The notes under the pieces are model-generated. The model ran no database searches and was not told the DNA's origin. It worked only from the letters and a program-made list of their open reading frames with translations. From Mucilaginibacter sp. 44-25 (GTDB lineage: Bacteria; Bacteroidota; Bacteroidia; Sphingobacteriales; Sphingobacteriaceae): DNA of 64,000 bases. The stretch spans positions 1 to 64,000 of the forward strand of contig MKTS01000016.1 of NCBI GenBank assembly GCA_001898335.1, given 5' to 3'. Positions within the stretch are counted from its first letter, which is position 1; every line of letters begins with the position of its first letter. Made by a program: the position numbers and the translations under genes. Below, one piece after another: positions 8,855 to 17,107 of the stretch.

Positions 8855-9334
8855 TTGGCCCTGGCATTATCGATCCTTGCATTGCTGGCAACTTTTTATC
8901 AACTGTATTTACAGCGTCTGCATAATGAAAAGTCAGTAAAGCCGCTGATCCAAATTAATTTGACCGATCAAAACGGTCTTTTATATGTCCACGTTCAAAA
9001 CAATGGCCTCGGGCCGGTCATCTTGGAAAAACTCGTATTTACGAAAGCCGGACAAACCTATACTGATATAACGCAGTGTCTGGAGCTTAATCCCAAAGAA
9101 TACCAACGGGTCATTATCAGTGGTTCGGTCAAAGTGGTGCTGCCGGGAGAATATCTTGAAGTATTTTCTAAGCAGTTTAGAGAAGATATATCGGCCTCAG
9201 TAATAGATGATGCTCGCCATCAATTAGCAGATCTTAAACTTACAGTCCTTGGGCGGGACATCTATGACCACAAGATCACAATCGAAAGAAATTTAAAGTG
9301 GTTCAAAAGGCATCAGGTCAAAGACATTAAATGA
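8855..9334 (+). CDS. Hypothetical membrane-anchored protein
   Basis: About 159 residues. One N-terminal transmembrane helix (LALALSILALLATFYQLYLQ) is followed by a predicted beta-rich soluble domain (PLIQINLTDQNGLLYVHVQNNGLGPVIL...). The frame has a stop at 8792-8794 and no ATG before the helix, so a TTG start at 8855 is chosen. AAAGGTG, at 8843-8849, gives a reasonable ribosome binding site. No family is recognised. It is divergent from the recombinase and probably cargo of the mobile region. Confidence 0.55.
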   Translation: MALALSILALLATFYQLYLQRLHNEKSVKPLIQINLTDQNGLLYVHVQNNGLGPVILEKLVFTKAGQTYTDITQCLELNPKEYQRVIISGSVKVVLPGEYLEVFSKQFREDISASVIDDARHQLADLKLTVLGRDIYDHKITIERNLKWFKRHQVKDIK

Positions 9335-9411
9335 AGCGCAGCACCGCTTGATCGTTTTACATCTGAATACATTTAAGAATAAATAAGTAAATTGAACTCA
9401 AAATTGACGCC

Positions 9412-9720
9412 ATGAGTTTAACCCTAAGATTGCATTTCAACGAGGAAAATGAATTTTTTTCGAATGCCTATATTGGTAAAACATTCGTAGACATTGCTGA
9501 TGCGGTATACGTTCCGGTCAATGGTGACTTCATCAGTTTTAGTGCCGCAGATTATGTTTTAGATGAGGCCGTTGCAAATAAACTGCAACAGGCGATGGAC
9601 GAACGAGGCAGTTTTAGAGCACGTATTTTAGGAGTCAATTACGAAAAGGCTCTCACAGTCGTGGATGTTCTTCTTTTCAGTGATGAAAATTATTTGAAAT
9701 CCTATACAGAAACCGAGTAG
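9412..9720 (+). CDS. Hypothetical protein (102 aa)
   Basis: A small acidic soluble protein beginning MSLTLRLHFNEENEFF, with no recognised domain and no signal or membrane segment. Composition and codon use resemble a genuine gene, and a rho-independent terminator follows at 9771-9801, which supports a transcribed unit. It lies 77 bases downstream of the membrane protein gene, possibly in the same transcript. Function unknown. Confidence 0.55.
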   Translation: MSLTLRLHFNEENEFFSNAYIGKTFVDIADAVYVPVNGDFISFSAADYVLDEAVANKLQQAMDERGSFRARILGVNYEKALTVVDVLLFSDENYLKSYTETE

Positions 9721-9770
9721 AGAGAAGCAGGTATATCCCTTCTTATAATTGTGAAATTTTTGGCATAAAA

Positions 9771-9801
9771 AAGCCCCGTTACACTCGCTGTTTCGGGGCT
9801 T
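9771..9801 (+). terminator. Hairpin terminator
   Basis: AAGCCCCG (9771-9778) pairs with CGGGGCTT (9794-9801). It follows the stop of the 102-residue gene; the A-run before it suggests it may also work on the other strand. Confidence 0.6.
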
Positions 9802-9997
9802 ACCTAAACCTTATCACAATGTAAATGCGAGGCACTTACATATTGAAGTTTCTAATATATATTAAAATTTCGTGCCTAATCATTCAAGTGTGTGAATTGA
9901 TAAACTGACAGTTGCATGTTCGCAGGGCGAGAGTGTTAAGCAAATGTTTTATTTGATTATAAAATTTTCTATCTTCCAAAATAAAACCTTACTTATC

Positions 9998-10321
9998 ATG
10001 CCTAACATTACTATTCAGACAAAAAAAGGAGATGCACTCAAAAAGGCGATTTTTGAGGCAGTAGAAGACAAAACACTCAAAACATGGGAAATTAGGGAGA
10101 GTAAAGATGACAGTTATTTACTTACGCATAAGCCTGAACAATGGGCTGACCGCGCTTTACTGGAATTTCTCGTTAGTGAAGAGGTGCTGTTAATACGAAC
10201 AGTTACATGGCGGAATCACGAGGAAGATTTGGCAGCACAGAATTTTTTCATTGGCCGGTTTGTCGAAATTCTCCTTCAGCACTTTGGTAAGTACTTCATC
10301 AACCTAAAAGTGAATAAATAA
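9998..10321 (+). CDS. Hypothetical protein (107 aa)
   Basis: A soluble protein starting MPNITIQTKKGDALKKAIF. An upstream ATG at 9944 is in frame but would add a hydrophobic, codon-poor stretch, so the ATG at 9998 is preferred. Residues 15-107 look like a mixed alpha/beta fold; no known motif. A terminator follows at 10332-10362, so it is a monocistronic unit. Probably mobile-element cargo; function unknown. Confidence 0.6.
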   Translation: MPNITIQTKKGDALKKAIFEAVEDKTLKTWEIRESKDDSYLLTHKPEQWADRALLEFLVSEEVLLIRTVTWRNHEEDLAAQNFFIGRFVEILLQHFGKYFINLKVNK

Positions 10322-10331
10322 TTGCGCTGTA

Positions 10332-10362
10332 AAAAGCCATCACATCATCTGCGATGGCTTTT
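10332..10362 (+). terminator. Hairpin terminator
   Basis: AAAAGCCATC (10332-10341) pairs with GATGGCTTTT (10353-10362), followed by ATTTT. Confidence 0.75.
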
Positions 10363-10474
10363 ATTTTAGCACTTTGTTAATGAACAAAGCAACGCTAACA
10401 AGCGAGTACCTATTTTTACATTTAAGTATTGATGCTGGTACTCTTAACGCTTTAATCTCTGTTAGGTTCTTTGA

Positions 10475-11095
10475 CTACCTCTCCCGCTCGGTATTCCTTT
10501 GCTGACTATTTTGCTCTCTTGCCTGCTTTGTCTTTTCAAGAAAAGCTGCGCGCTGCTGTTCACGATTTTTCTCTTCAACGCTTGCTGCCTGACCTTGCTG
10601 AACTCCTTTAAAATTAACGTTAGCCTTAGTTTGGTTATAGGACTGCTGGCCTTTTTGCTGTTCAGGGCTTTTCTTCTCCTGGCTTTTGGTGCCCTGTGGT
10701 TTATCAGGACTGGGGTGGTCTGATTCCCGCTGTGCTTTCCTGGCCTGATCGATCATGGACTTAAACTTCTGTCCCTGCCGGGTAAAATCCTTGTCACTTG
10801 GCGCATTGGGGTTCGGCCCGGTATAGCCATGCTGTTTAGCGACCTGATAAGCCTTTTGCTGATATTTCTCGTCGATGCCTTTTAAGCCCTGTTCGTAGTC
10901 GAGTTTTTTGTTTTGTCCGGTGATGCGATTGTGATTGTTTAAATGTGCTGATTGCTGTGCAAACTTGCCCGGATATTCTTCCCGCTCTTTTTGATAGTCG
11001 CCTGCGATCTTCGCAAAATCCTTAAAGCCATCGCCGTCCAGTTTGGTCAAATAGTCCTGTACAAAAGCAGGGATCTTGATCTCGCTATTACTCAT
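10475..11095 (-). CDS. Mobile-element hypothetical protein with charged C-terminal tail
   Basis: About 206 residues from the ATG at 11095 (MSNSEIKIPAFVQDYL). A longer in-frame start at 11323 would overlap the divergent gene at 11159 and is rejected. The N-terminal half is helical; the C-terminal half is very rich in Gln, Lys, Glu and Arg and probably disordered. Near the end is FKGVQQG, then FLEKTKQAREQN. The neighbour at 11581-11964, the relaxase and the distant small protein at 23473 share parts of this tail. It belongs to the mobilization region; role unknown, possibly a relaxosome accessory or transferred protein. Confidence 0.65.
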   Translation of the reverse strand: MSNSEIKIPAFVQDYLTKLDGDGFKDFAKIAGDYQKEREEYPGKFAQQSAHLNNHNRITGQNKKLDYEQGLKGIDEKYQQKAYQVAKQHGYTGPNPNAPSDKDFTRQGQKFKSMIDQARKAQRESDHPSPDKPQGTKSQEKKSPEQQKGQQSYNQTKANVNFKGVQQGQAASVEEKNREQQRAAFLEKTKQAREQNSQQRNTERER

Positions 11096-11158
11096 AATGA
11101 TTGTGTTTAGGTGTAAATAATGATATGATCTACCAATAAATATCGGGAGAATATTTGA

Positions 11159-11584
11159 ATGTATAAATATGAGCGCTCGTTTTGGGAAACCTTCCGCGAT
11201 AAGAATGGCGAACTGGAATGTTCCAAATGGTTCTACGGGGACGAGTACTCTGACGAATATCTCTTTAACGATTCCCAAAGCCTGCCGCGCTTCGGCCATC
11301 TGGCCCGTAAAGCACTGATGCATTATTTAGGGGATCACTACAACCCGCATAAATCGGCGATAACAAATGAGCCATTTATCCGTCAGCTTATCCAGGGCTT
11401 TATTGAATATCGCATACAGCATAAAACATCAGGTTATGATTGGGCGTTCATCGACAATTTTTTAAAGAAAGTCATCGGCGACCTGTACGGCGTCCCCCTT
11501 GCATACGATCAGCATCGTATCGATCAGGGCATCTTGCCGCCGTACAGGGGCATCCTGCATGATGTCGGCCCGCAACAAGCTTAA
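11159..11584 (+). CDS. Hypothetical protein (141 aa)
   Basis: A soluble protein beginning MYKYERSFWETFRDKNGE, rich in aromatic residues (Tyr, Trp, Phe) and lacking signal or membrane segments. It is the only plus-strand gene between the two charged-tail genes. Its last four bases overlap the stop end of the minus-strand gene at 11581. The start lies 63 bases from the divergent ATG at 11095, so a shared bidirectional promoter is likely. No family recognised. Confidence 0.6.
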   Translation: MYKYERSFWETFRDKNGELECSKWFYGDEYSDEYLFNDSQSLPRFGHLARKALMHYLGDHYNPHKSAITNEPFIRQLIQGFIEYRIQHKTSGYDWAFIDNFLKKVIGDLYGVPLAYDQHRIDQGILPPYRGILHDVGPQQA

Positions 11585-11964
11585 CGTTCTACCTCCATGC
11601 TGCGGATTTGGTTGTTTTCCCGTGTCTGCTGTGCTTTGGCAAGAAACGCTTCTTTTTCATCGGCAAGCGATTTGTATTCCGGCTCCTGTTCTTTAGCGCC
11701 AAAACGCTTTTGCGCTTCAGTACCATTCTCACCCCATTTTGCTTTATGGGTATTGTAATCTTCTTTCAGCATGTTTTTGACCGCCCAGGGCATTTCTTTA
11801 TAACTGCCATATCGGTTGACTAAGCTGGCATAGTTGCGGTCAAGTTTTTGTTTGGCTTCCTGCGCATCAGCGTGAAAATTAAGCTTTTCATTGCCGTGCA
11901 TCTCGTTCATTTGAGCCTCGGTTGGGAATGATGCTGTTCCGGTTTCATTGTTTTCCTCTTTCAT
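11581..11964 (-). CDS. Mobilization-region hypothetical protein with charged tail
   Basis: A 127-residue hydrophilic, mostly helical protein (MKEENNETGTASFPTEAQMN). Its C-terminus, FLAKAQQTRENNQIRSMEVER, resembles the tails of the 10475-11095 protein (FLEKTKQAREQN) and a segment of the relaxase (FLQNIKDVRERN). It starts 31 bases after the relaxase stop, so it is probably the third gene of a mobC-relaxase-accessory operon. Possible relaxosome accessory protein or T4SS-exported protein (inference). Confidence 0.65.
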   Translation of the reverse strand: MKEENNETGTASFPTEAQMNEMHGNEKLNFHADAQEAKQKLDRNYASLVNRYGSYKEMPWAVKNMLKEDYNTHKAKWGENGTEAQKRFGAKEQEPEYKSLADEKEAFLAKAQQTRENNQIRSMEVER

Positions 11965-11995
11965 GATTAAAAAGTTTAAAGGGTGAATAAATCGA

Positions 11996-13105
11996 TTATG
12001 TTGGTTTGTAGTATTGTGCGGCTTCTATAAAGCCCAGCATGACCTTGGGCGGCGATTTACATTGCCGCTCGGTAATCTGATGGGTGGTGACTGCAAAAGC
12101 ATCTTTTAGCCACGCGCGCTTTTCGGTGGTACTTCCTTTAAAGGAGAAACATACTTTCAGCGCAATCAGGACAGACAGCGTAATTTCCGTCGTAAGGGAA
12201 CGATTGCGTTCTCTTACATCTTTTATGTTCTGCAAAAACTGCTGTCGCGCGTCGGACGGAGTATCGCCTGCGGCAGGTGTTTGGTCAGAACCCGCTGCTG
12301 CCTTTTCCGCTGGTTGCTCTGTTGTTTTGAGTTGCTCCTGTTTTGGTTGTTGCTGTTTAACCTGCTGCTGCTCACGGATGGCCTGCTTTTCAGAAACCAA
12401 TTTGGTATCACTGAAACGCTGCCTTACTTCGCTGGTCTTGATACCGTCTAACTTACGTACCAGGTCGAAAGACACACCATCGCTATCGATCACTTTAAAT
12501 GGCCTGTCCGTCCCCATGGCGATTTGATAACCATTGGCTTTCGCTTCGCTCATAAAAGCCGCTGCTGTGTCGGTACGCTGCCATATCGCCGTCAATGTTT
12601 GCTTATGACCTGCCCGGTTGTTGTTCTTTTGCGGCGTGGGCTTGTGGCTGAACTTTCGCTCCATTTCCGCTCGGGCGCGGTCATGCGCTTTATAGTTTTG
12701 CTCATAGGTCGTCATTGCCCGGCGTTCGTGGTTGTACCGCTCATAAACGATATGCGCATGAATGCGGTTGCCTGGCTTTTCGTGCAGCACCACTACGCGG
12801 CGCTGATCTTCATAGCCTAATTGCTTGGTCAGGATCTCGACCGATTGCTGCCATTCTTCCATCGACATGGCGCGGTCGGTCGTATCTTCCGGGTTTGGGT
12901 TGATATAGGCATGGTAAACGCTGTTACGGCTCCGGGTCAGTTCGCTGTTCAGCTCCATGCTGTACAGGGTATCTTTCAAATGCGCTGCATCGGCATAGGA
13001 ATGGCCATCCACATCCAGGATCGTGATGCGCTCATTCTCGCCTTGCGCTAACAGGTAGCTGGCTAATTGCGGGGCGTTACCCCTGATTTTTCCTGCGATA
13101 ACCAT
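11996..13105 (-). CDS. Relaxase/mobilization nuclease (MOBP-like)
   Basis: About 369 residues from the ATG at 13105 (MVIAGKIRGNAPQLASYLL). The relaxase domain covers roughly residues 1-200: Tyr17 in the motif I position, His65, and the metal-binding histidines in LHEKPGNRIHAHIVYERYN (His108, His116, His118). A Gln-rich linker (about 240-265) leads to FLQNIKDVRERN (about 290-301) and a last 65 residues of unknown role. The enzyme would nick one strand at oriT and stay covalently bound to it. The start overlaps the MobC gene by 29 bases, which is classic for mobilizable elements. An in-frame ATG at 13168 is unlikely, being deep inside mobC. Confidence 0.85.
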   Translation of the reverse strand: MVIAGKIRGNAPQLASYLLAQGENERITILDVDGHSYADAAHLKDTLYSMELNSELTRSRNSVYHAYINPNPEDTTDRAMSMEEWQQSVEILTKQLGYEDQRRVVVLHEKPGNRIHAHIVYERYNHERRAMTTYEQNYKAHDRARAEMERKFSHKPTPQKNNNRAGHKQTLTAIWQRTDTAAAFMSEAKANGYQIAMGTDRPFKVIDSDGVSFDLVRKLDGIKTSEVRQRFSDTKLVSEKQAIREQQQVKQQQPKQEQLKTTEQPAEKAAAGSDQTPAAGDTPSDARQQFLQNIKDVRERNRSLTTEITLSVLIALKVCFSFKGSTTEKRAWLKDAFAVTTHQITERQCKSPPKVMLGFIEAAQYYKPT

Positions 13106-13484
13106 GTTTGATGATCTCCATAATCTCCGCTGTGAGGCGGCTGATTTCCTGTAATGTGCGGTGAACAAAACCGGGATCTATTCTTGCTACCTTTCCTGTT
13201 GATGCCTCTACATTCAAAGCCTTGGCAATCTGGTTGAGGTTACTGCCCTGCTTGCCTGTTTCCGCCAGCAAACGGATCAACTCATTCCGGTTTGTATCGG
13301 TGTTATAATCATCCGCCCGTTTGCGGATATAGTCGCTGATGCTCAGTCCGGCCCTGGCTGCGTTCTGCTCGATCAATTTCTTTTCAGCGGCATTGACACG
13401 AAAACGGAAAACCGCATCGCGTTTTTCGCCGCCATGTTTTGGCCTGCGTTTCATCTGTTGTTCCATTTTTTGGGAGAGGGTCAA
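13077..13484 (-). CDS. MobC-like relaxosome accessory protein
   Basis: A 135-residue basic protein. After a Lys/Arg-rich start (KRRPKHGGEKRDAVFRFRVNAAEKKLIEQNA) it has a ribbon-helix-helix-like segment (SISDYIRKRA) and then GSNLNQIAKALN, the signature of MobC-family proteins. MobC helps the relaxase bind and melt oriT. It precedes and overlaps the relaxase gene, and inverted repeats lie immediately upstream (13502-13558), as expected for autoregulation or oriT. Confidence 0.85.
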   Translation of the reverse strand: MTLSQKMEQQMKRRPKHGGEKRDAVFRFRVNAAEKKLIEQNAARAGLSISDYIRKRADDYNTDTNRNELIRLLAETGKQGSNLNQIAKALNVEASTGKVARIDPGFVHRTLQEISRLTAEIMEIIKHGYRRKNQG

Positions 13485-13501
13485 GGGAGAGCTTCACCCT
13501 T

Positions 13502-13558
13502 GCAAGACGGTTTTGTGGTAACAAAACCATGTCTTGCGTTATGATACCAAAGTATCAT
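13502..13558. other. Candidate oriT: two adjacent inverted repeats
   Basis: GCAAGAC-GGTTTTG (13502-13515) pairs with CAAAACC-AT-GTCTTGC (13522-13537), forming a 14-bp stem with a 2-base bulge. Immediately beside it ATGATAC (13541-13547) pairs with GTATCAT (13552-13558). The position between mobC and the coupling-protein gene is typical of oriT; MobC operators are the alternative. Confidence 0.5.
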
Positions 13559-13668
13559 GACCCGCCTGAAAAGTCAATGGGACGGGCTGTATCCATCTGC
13601 TTCGTTATGCGCTGATCTGACCAGGAAAAGAAAAAATGAGCTGATCGTATCTACCTGATACAGAAAAA

Positions 13669-13700
13669 TTTGGAGCGATTATTTATTTCCGTTATCTTGG
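13669..13700 (+). promoter_or_regulatory. Putative Bacteroidota promoter for virD4-like gene
   Basis: TTTG (13669-13672), 20 bases, then TATCTTGG (13693-13700), one mismatch from the TAnnTTTG -7 consensus; the ATG follows 21 bases later. Confidence 0.45.
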
Positions 13701-13721
13701 ACTAACCTTAACATTATCACC

Positions 13722-15524
13722 ATGCAAAATGCCCCTAAGCTTCCTTTCAAGGAAGGATTGAATGTTTCCAAAGAAGAGTTAGTAGAATTACTTCGCCCAT
13801 CCGAGAATCCCGAAAGACTTGCAAAATTCCTGTTATTTCTCACCGGCGTTCTGTTGATGCCGATAACATTGATCGGTGTCCTATTGGGCTACATCCGCGG
13901 TTATAAACGTTTCTTTGAGCCGCGTGATATTTTTCCGCGCCTGTTCAGCCTGCCGCCGATCATTCGTGTCGCGATGCTAATCGGCGCTGTTGTGATCTGG
14001 CTGGCGATCATCGCCGGGGTCAGCTTATTTATGGTTGCTATTAAGTCGGTTGGTTCATTCGAGCGCGCCGCAGTCATGAGCTATTTCCTGACGAACTTCG
14101 TTCTCACGGTTCTGGTCTATTGGACATTTATCATGTGGCGTCGTTCCAAAATGATGCAGGAAATGGAGGCCAAGAAATTCGGCACGGCCCGTTTTGCCAG
14201 GCCGGATGAGCTGGAAGAATATAAAGAGCGAAAAGGCTTTTATATCGGTGGCGGGTTCTCGTTCCCCGATAAGGGCCATTTGCTGACGGTTGCAGGAACG
14301 CGCGGCGGCAAAGGCGTTAATCTGATCGTGCCTAACCTGCTGGGCCTGGGCGGCTATGAAGGCAGTTACGTCGTCATAGACCCGAAAGCGGAGTTAGCTG
14401 CTATATCACAAAGATACCAGCGCGAAAGCGGCAAGAATGTGGTGATCCTCAATCCTTGGGATCTGTTAGCTGAAAACGTTGGCAAAGCCAGTTCTTATAA
14501 TCCGATGGACATTTTATCGGATAAATCCAGCCCGCATCTGATCGACGATGCCGACATTATCGCAGAGATGATCGTCCCGGTGGAGAAAGACGACAAGAAC
14601 AGGTTTTTTACCGATAATGCCCGCGGTATTTTATCGGGGCTGGTCTTGCACCTGGTAACCACTTATGAGCGGGAAGAACGCACTTTGGATAAACTCTGGA
14701 AATGGGTGCGGCTGTCCGGTGACGATTGGGATAACCTGTTAGCGGATATGGCTATCAATGTAGACCCGGTGAATGGCGATGCCATACGAACGGCGGCGAA
14801 TGCTATTTTGCAATTGATGTCGGCGGGAGAGAAAACCTTCGGCAGCATCATGGCCACATTGATCCAGTGTACAGATTTCCTAAAAAGCCCGGCTTTGCAG
14901 CAGTCTTTGCAATCGGGGTTTGATCCCAGGATTTTAAGTGAGGGCAACACGATTGTATACGTGGTTATCCCTGTCGATAAATTACAATCACATGCAAGAT
15001 GGCTTCGCTTGGTGGTGACCACCTGCATCCGGGCGGTGGTACGCAAACCGAACAAACGGGTTTGTTTCCTGCTGGATGAGTTTGCGGCTTTGGGTTACCT
15101 GCCGGAGATAGAGAATGCGCTTTCCACCTATGCAGGCTTTAACCTGACTGTCTGGCCGATCCTGCAATCGCTAATCCAGCTCAAAGGCATCTATGGTGAT
15201 AAGTGGGAAGTGTTTGTAGGTAATACCGCAGTAAAACAGTATTTCTCGGTGAATGACAATTTTACAGCCGAATACGTCAGCAAATCCATCGGGCAAACCA
15301 GTAACGTGACCGGCATAAAATCCTGGCTCGGGATTAAAGACCCTTCGGCCAATCAGAGGCCATTAGTTACATCTGATGAAGTTCGGCGCGGTTCGGGCGA
15401 TAATATGTTTGTATTTATCGGCGCGAAGCCGCCGACCTTGTTAGAGAAAAGGCCTTATTATCAAATGGGGGAATTGGTCGGAAAAGATGGTAAGGCAAGG
15501 TTTGATAAAAATCCATACCTCTAA
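13722..15524 (+). CDS. VirD4/TraG-type conjugative coupling protein
   Basis: A 600-residue T4SS coupling ATPase. Three hydrophobic segments lie at about 35-57, 81-106 and 119-138. The Walker A-like loop is GTRGGKGV (192-199), followed by the NLIVPNLLG stretch typical of VirD4. Walker B is FLLDEF (about 449-454), with the ALGYLPEIENALSTYAG region after it. It docks relaxosomes to a mating channel and pumps the relaxase-DNA complex. No VirB channel genes are in the window, so the element is probably mobilised in trans by a helper. It is divergent from mobC across the candidate oriT. Confidence 0.92.
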   Translation: MQNAPKLPFKEGLNVSKEELVELLRPSENPERLAKFLLFLTGVLLMPITLIGVLLGYIRGYKRFFEPRDIFPRLFSLPPIIRVAMLIGAVVIWLAIIAGVSLFMVAIKSVGSFERAAVMSYFLTNFVLTVLVYWTFIMWRRSKMMQEMEAKKFGTARFARPDELEEYKERKGFYIGGGFSFPDKGHLLTVAGTRGGKGVNLIVPNLLGLGGYEGSYVVIDPKAELAAISQRYQRESGKNVVILNPWDLLAENVGKASSYNPMDILSDKSSPHLIDDADIIAEMIVPVEKDDKNRFFTDNARGILSGLVLHLVTTYEREERTLDKLWKWVRLSGDDWDNLLADMAINVDPVNGDAIRTAANAILQLMSAGEKTFGSIMATLIQCTDFLKSPALQQSLQSGFDPRILSEGNTIVYVVIPVDKLQSHARWLRLVVTTCIRAVVRKPNKRVCFLLDEFAALGYLPEIENALSTYAGFNLTVWPILQSLIQLKGIYGDKWEVFVGNTAVKQYFSVNDNFTAEYVSKSIGQTSNVTGIKSWLGIKDPSANQRPLVTSDEVRRGSGDNMFVFIGAKPPTLLEKRPYYQMGELVGKDGKARFDKNPYL

Positions 15525-15538
15525 ATATAAATTTCAAC

Positions 15539-15574
15539 ACACACTGAATTATAAACATTTGTAATTCAGTGTGT
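15539..15574 (+). repeat. Perfect 13-bp inverted repeat after virD4-like gene
   Basis: ACACACTGAATTA (15539-15551) pairs with TAATTCAGTGTGT (15562-15574). It has no U-tract, so it may be a transcript-end hairpin or a boundary between the mobilization module and the AT-rich cassette that follows. Confidence 0.6.
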
Positions 15575-15610
15575 AAATAAATCATTAGCTTTAAAACTAC
15601 TTAACTTATA

Positions 15611-16660
15611 ATGAGCGAAGAATCCTTTTTTACAAATTTCAAATTAGAAAAATTAGATCGCTATCTATTTTTAGCAGTAATTCTAACGCATATCATTGCA
15701 ATTTTTGAGCCTATAAAAGAATTTATCAAAGAGCATACGTCGGCAGATACAGCACTGGTATTTTATCTAATTCTTACATCCGCATTCTGGACAATATTTA
15801 CAATTTATTTTTGCGCTAAACAAATAAAGCATAAAAATATCAGCTTATTAGAATCAGAGCAAAATTCAAAAAATCAGATTAATGAGCTTAAAAATCAAAT
15901 CAACAAAAACGCAAATGCCCAAGGTTATATTGATGCGTATCGATATATCGGTTTGGGTTTTGCAAAAATTCATGCATTACAACGGAAAATGCAAAAAATG
16001 GATAGCTCCGCCACTAATGTACAGGATTTTGCGCAGCAAATAGCTTTTTTAATTTCCGAATTTCAGCAGGTATGCTCTCATATTGCTGATGGATTCAAAG
16101 TGATAACGCAAAAAAATGATATTGCTGTTTGTATTAAACTGATTAAAAAAAGCGGAGACGTTAAACCTCAAAGCACTCTCTATACACTGTGCCGTGACAA
16201 TATTAGTGGTATGACTCGCGGGCAAATGGATAGTAAAATTACTCAAGTTATAGAAGATAATACGGCGTTTTATGACATTCTGACTGCAATGAACAATCCT
16301 GATGATACCAGCAGACATTTCATTTGTAACGATCTGCCGCAATTTCCGAGGTTTAAAAATTCATCATTTAAAACCCGGCAGCAGGCTCCATGGAACGATA
16401 AGCTTACTCCCGCAGAACGTCTAAGTGGCTGGATATTACCCTATCGGTCAACCATAGTCACAGGAGTATTTCCTGCAGAACAAAATCTTAAGCAAAACAA
16501 TTCGTTAATTGCTTACTTGTGTATTGATAGTAACAGTTTGGGGGCATTCCACGTACAATATGACACTATGGTATTGACAGGGATAGCCGACGGTATTTAT
16601 AATACGTTATTACAATTCAGGACTTTAAACGAAAAATTATTAAAAGCGAAACAAAGATGA
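15611..16660 (+). CDS. Membrane protein with two N-terminal helices and GAF-like C-terminus
   Basis: A 349-residue protein. Two transmembrane helices (about 18-38 and 47-68) are followed by a Gln/Asn-rich coiled coil (about 75-105) and a cytoplasmic region. Near residues 270-330 the sequence (LSGWILPYRSTIV..., LIAYLCIDSNSLGAF) resembles the end of a GAF-type sensor; that is an inference from pattern only. Composition is clearly more AT-rich than the mobilization genes, suggesting separate acquisition. The next gene overlaps it by four bases (ATGA), so the two are translationally coupled. Position as cargo between the coupling protein and the integrase module is typical of defence or stress cassettes. 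Function unknown. Confidence 0.65.
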   Translation: MSEESFFTNFKLEKLDRYLFLAVILTHIIAIFEPIKEFIKEHTSADTALVFYLILTSAFWTIFTIYFCAKQIKHKNISLLESEQNSKNQINELKNQINKNANAQGYIDAYRYIGLGFAKIHALQRKMQKMDSSATNVQDFAQQIAFLISEFQQVCSHIADGFKVITQKNDIAVCIKLIKKSGDVKPQSTLYTLCRDNISGMTRGQMDSKITQVIEDNTAFYDILTAMNNPDDTSRHFICNDLPQFPRFKNSSFKTRQQAPWNDKLTPAERLSGWILPYRSTIVTGVFPAEQNLKQNNSLIAYLCIDSNSLGAFHVQYDTMVLTGIADGIYNTLLQFRTLNEKLLKAKQR

Positions 16661-16932
16661 GTACCTTAAAAAAACTTATTAGAAGACGATCAGATGTCGC
16701 CAAAGCCATGTCTCATGGTGATGAGCTAAAGTATAACGAGGTTCCTGGTAAGGAAAACCTTGTAGTCGTCAGTTTTTATGAAAACGGGGAAAAACAGTCG
16801 GTTCAATTAGAAACTTTTCCTGATGAACAAATTAGTTTTTTTGCAAGCTTAAAAGAACAGGTAGAAAGTTTTTCGGCAATGAATCCACAGGAAAGAGCTA
16901 AAGTAGAACAGAAGTTATTTGCCTTGGAATAA
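16657..16932 (+). CDS. Small partner protein of the membrane/GAF-like gene
   Basis: A 91-residue soluble protein: basic N-terminus (MSTLKKLIRRRSDVAKAM), a beta-rich middle (NLVVVSFYENGEKQSVQLE) and a helical acidic end. Its ATG overlaps the stop of the upstream gene (ATGA), indicating coupled translation and probably a joint function. No family recognised. Confidence 0.65.
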   Translation: MSTLKKLIRRRSDVAKAMSHGDELKYNEVPGKENLVVVSFYENGEKQSVQLETFPDEQISFFASLKEQVESFSAMNPQERAKVEQKLFALE

Positions 16933-17070
16933 TATTTATAAGCTTTAATTTTAAATTAAATGAACAAAAATTGTAATAGCCACAACTTGATCTGACGGTT
17001 GGATGGTTTTAAAAGCTGTCAGATGTATTCTGTGAATCTAGCCTGTTTTGAGCAAACCCGGCAGACACAT

Positions 17071-17107
17071 CTTTTATCTCATCACTTTGTTAGATATGAG
17101 ATAAAAG
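17071..17107. repeat. Perfect 12-bp inverted repeat at the IS remnant
   Basis: CTTTTATCTCAT (17071-17082) pairs with ATGAGATAAAAG (17096-17107). The right arm encodes the last residues (LLSH) of the transposase remnant, so the hairpin spans its stop codon and may end its transcript. Confidence 0.6.

Noticed and set aside
11096..11323. N-terminal extension of the charged-tail gene at 10475
   Set aside because: It overlaps the divergent gene starting at 11159, and the internal ATG at 11095 starts a normal hydrophilic protein.
12223..12411. Small minus-strand ORF inside the relaxase gene
   Set aside because: It lies wholly within the Gln-rich linker of the relaxase in another frame; its composition mirrors the repeat-rich coding sequence.
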